Source of the DNA: Croceibacter atlanticus HTCC2559
Lineage (GTDB): Bacteria; Bacteroidota; Bacteroidia; Flavobacteriales; Flavobacteriaceae
Direction of reading: 5' to 3'
Length of the DNA: 64,000 nt
Assembly: GCF_000196315.1 (NCBI RefSeq)
Contig: NC_014230.1
Location: 2,194,501-2,258,500, forward strand
Shown one piece after another: positions 63,501-64,000 of this stretch (the first letter of the stretch is position 1; every line of letters begins with the position of its first letter). The translations under genes were made by a program, and so were the position numbers. A model generated the notes under the pieces. That model was not told the origin of the DNA. It ran no database searches and saw only the letters and a program-made list of their open reading frames with translations.

Positions 63501-64000
63501 CTGCCGTGTTGTTCATAAACACAACGTTGGTCAATGTGTTGGTATTCGTGTCTAAAGACCAGTCCTCCAATCCACCACCTGCTCTGCTTGCAGAGTTTCC
63601 TGTGATCATTACAGCTCCTGCACTACCGTCTATTGACAATGTAGTTCCTGTAGCCATAAGGATTCCTCCTCCAGAACCTTGCGTCCCTGAGGCGAAGTTG
63701 TTCGAGATGATCGTTCCAGCTCCGATGACAACCGATCCGGCTCCATCCTCAGCAAAGATTCCTCCACCACCTACAATCTCCAATGGATCTGCAACAAGGT
63801 CTCCCTGCGCATCGTTACCATCTATAGTTGTTCCGGTGATAGTCATCACACCTTGGTTGTTCCATAGTCCGCCACCTTCTTTGGAAGCTGTGTTTCCACT
63901 TACGGTTCCTCCTGTGATTGTTACTGGTGCTGCTCCACTTACGTGAAGTCCACCACCATTTCCTGGAGCACCAGGACCGGTTACCACACCTGTCATATTT
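60538..64000 (-). CDS. Giant beta-helix surface protein with T9SS domain, 5' end outside the window
   Basis: The C-terminal 1153 or so residues of a larger secreted protein. It consists of Gly/Asn/Thr-rich units of POMP/polymorphic outer membrane protein type (GGGIxN, NTASNEGGGVWNGSG) that should form a right-handed parallel beta-helix. A 473-residue super-repeat and 153-residue sub-units are visible. Near the end comes a choice-of-anchor Q-like segment (NDYNLIGDDSGNAF, VNPAIGPLADNGGTT) and then a type A T9SS sorting domain (LFPNPSTNGNVSLNI to STLKLLMSR). It is likely an adhesin or surface fibre. The Met near 63996 is internal; the frame stays open to the edge. Confidence 0.88.
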   Translation of the reverse strand, partial: NMTGVVTGPGAPGNGGGLHVSGAAPVTITGGTVSGNTASKEGGGLWNNQGVMTITGTTIDGNDAQGDLVADPLEIVGGGGIFAEDGAGSVVIGAGTIISNNFASGTQGSGGGILMATGTTLSIDGSAGAVMITGNSASRAGGGLEDWSLDTNTNTLTNVVFMNNTAGLDAGAFTADGGPGNGGAIHVTGPGNNTITDGSASGNLAANEGGGFWNGSGVMTIVNTVIDANTASGSDAAVAGAAGGGGIFNEGGTVDISGTASVTNNIADGAQSTGGGILNAAGTLTANGTTITGNQSNRAGGGIETNGSGPVTLTDVTLDANQTGVVTGTGAPGNGGGIHVSGDSAVTITGGTSNGNTAANEGGALWNGSGVMTIVDTTIDANTASGNDAMSPGAAGGGGIYNEGGTVDISGTASVTNNIADGAQSTGGGILNASGILTANGTTITGNQSNRAGGGIETNGSSSVTLTDVALDGNMTGVVTGPGAPGNGGGLHVSGAAPVTITGGTVSGNTASKEGGGLWNNQGVMTITGTTIDGNDAQGDLVADPLEIVGGGGIFAEDGAGSVVIGAGTIISNNFASGTQGSGGGILMATGTTLSIDGSAGAVMITGNSASRAGGGLEDWSLDTNTNTLTNVVFMNNTAGLDAGAFTADGGPGNGGAIHVTGPGNNTITDGSASGNLAAAEGGAFWNGSGTMLVTGTSFDSNIASGADATNGGGALFNIGGTLTVSGASITNNVVDGTSGSGGGILNVNGGILSVTDTDILGNSASRAGGGIEDNSTVDLGDGALVGSVTLFGVQLNNNIAGSAPGNGGGLHLTGGADSNITSSVINGNTASNEGGGVWNGSGVMTISLTTIDGNTANGAAATNGGGGIFNNASGTINLNTSTVSNNVSTGAAAQGGGIHNKATTTLNVTASTISGNTSASNGGGIYNNGTASILNATIANNTATANGGGVSGESSVTVKGSIIATNTAATGTDVDGTFVSNDYNLIGDDSGNAFPESANDIENVNPAIGPLADNGGTTLTHMLLSTSAAANAGDPGDTSLDQIGNAVFGDARDIGALEDQDALGVEDFGNSLSDTVLFPNPSTNGNVSLNIPTNITNTVTIRVIDMTGKQVHSQQATSGSVTLNLNRLAVGTYLVNISDGNTSSTLKLLMSR
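62033..62581 (-). repeat. Exact copy of 63452-64000 (549 bp or more)
   Basis: Within the giant gene, 62033-62581 matches 63452-64000 base for base (offset 1419 bases, 473 codons) as far as the window shows; the first difference is T at 62032 against C at 63451. The pair encodes the same stretch of beta-helix. Confidence 0.9.

Noticed and set aside
62852-63946. Long Pro-rich open frame on the plus strand (364 codons), and a similar one at 61868-62527
   Set aside because: They are antisense to the repeat-rich gene, repeat with the same period, and exist because Gly codons read as Pro on the other strand. No promoter or domain.
60538-64000. Direct repeats suggesting a CRISPR array or satellite DNA
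   Set aside because: The repeats stay in one open frame and encode a beta-helix protein; repeat length and spacing are not those of CRISPR.

Overview
The window is AT-rich DNA (roughly one third G+C by eye) with dense, short-gapped genes. It is almost certainly chromosomal DNA of a marine or aquatic member of the Flavobacteriaceae (Bacteroidota). The signs are promoters of the Bacteroidota type (TTG, a spacer, then TAnnTTTG), no regular Shine-Dalgarno sequences, many short lipoprotein signals ending in a Cys, two proteins with type IX secretion (T9SS) C-terminal sorting domains, and several small families typical of the group (DUF4251, DUF4258, GbsR/MarR regulators next to RND pumps). I saw no rRNA, tRNA, insertion sequence, prophage or CRISPR array.

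Layout. 0-4 kb: a sorbosone-dehydrogenase-like lipoprotein, a zinc alcohol dehydrogenase, an EamA transporter and a small YtxH-like protein. 4-12 kb: an MFS transporter, then a leftward tripartite RND efflux operon (GbsR/MarR regulator, adaptor, pump, outer membrane factor, TetR regulator) with a palindromic operator in the promoter of its first gene. 12-16 kb: pyruvate carboxylase. 16-21 kb: an AraC regulator, a metallo-beta-lactamase-fold hydrolase and an unlisted 47-residue ORF in one leftward unit, a luciferase-like oxidoreductase, and an NhaC-type carrier (probably the methionine transporter MetT) with a compact S-box-like leader. 21-25 kb: DJ-1/PfpI lipoprotein, nitroreductase, SnoaL-like protein, YceI, and a membrane-anchored winged-helix regulator facing phased direct repeats. 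25-29 kb: DbpA-like helicase, J-domain/KTSC protein, a zinc-ribbon/SDR fusion and a fatty acid desaturase.

30-40 kb is a redox and electrophile neighbourhood: a Crp-like regulator, an HxlR/DUF24 regulator with a candidate sensor Cys, two AraC-type or quinone-oxidoreductase sets, an LLM flavoenzyme, an SDR and the KefF/KefC quinone reductase plus K+/H+ antiporter. 40-48 kb: DUF1206 and DUF4251 proteins, a Bcr-type MFS pump, DUF72, a thioesterase, and two mechanosensitive channels around an endonuclease/exonuclease/phosphatase-family protein. 48-56 kb: tsaE, alanine dehydrogenase, DUF4258, an ECF sigma operon, a YCF48-like propeller, an RsmB-like methyltransferase and a secreted endonuclease I. 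55.5-60.3 kb: rnz, a small unknown gene, pyrB, pyrR and rpsA. 60.5 kb to the edge: the C-terminal part of a very large repeat-rich beta-helix protein, cut by the window.

Most genes are ordinary for the group. The parts most worth a second look are regulatory: twin identical operators between hxlR and its divergent target, the S-box-like leader before the NhaC-type gene, the phased repeats before the membrane-anchored regulator, and the hairpins just before two start codons. Among proteins, the zinc-ribbon/SDR fusion that lacks the usual catalytic Tyr, the AraC regulator with an apparent late nonsense codon, and the 473-residue super-repeats with an unusual base composition stand out.
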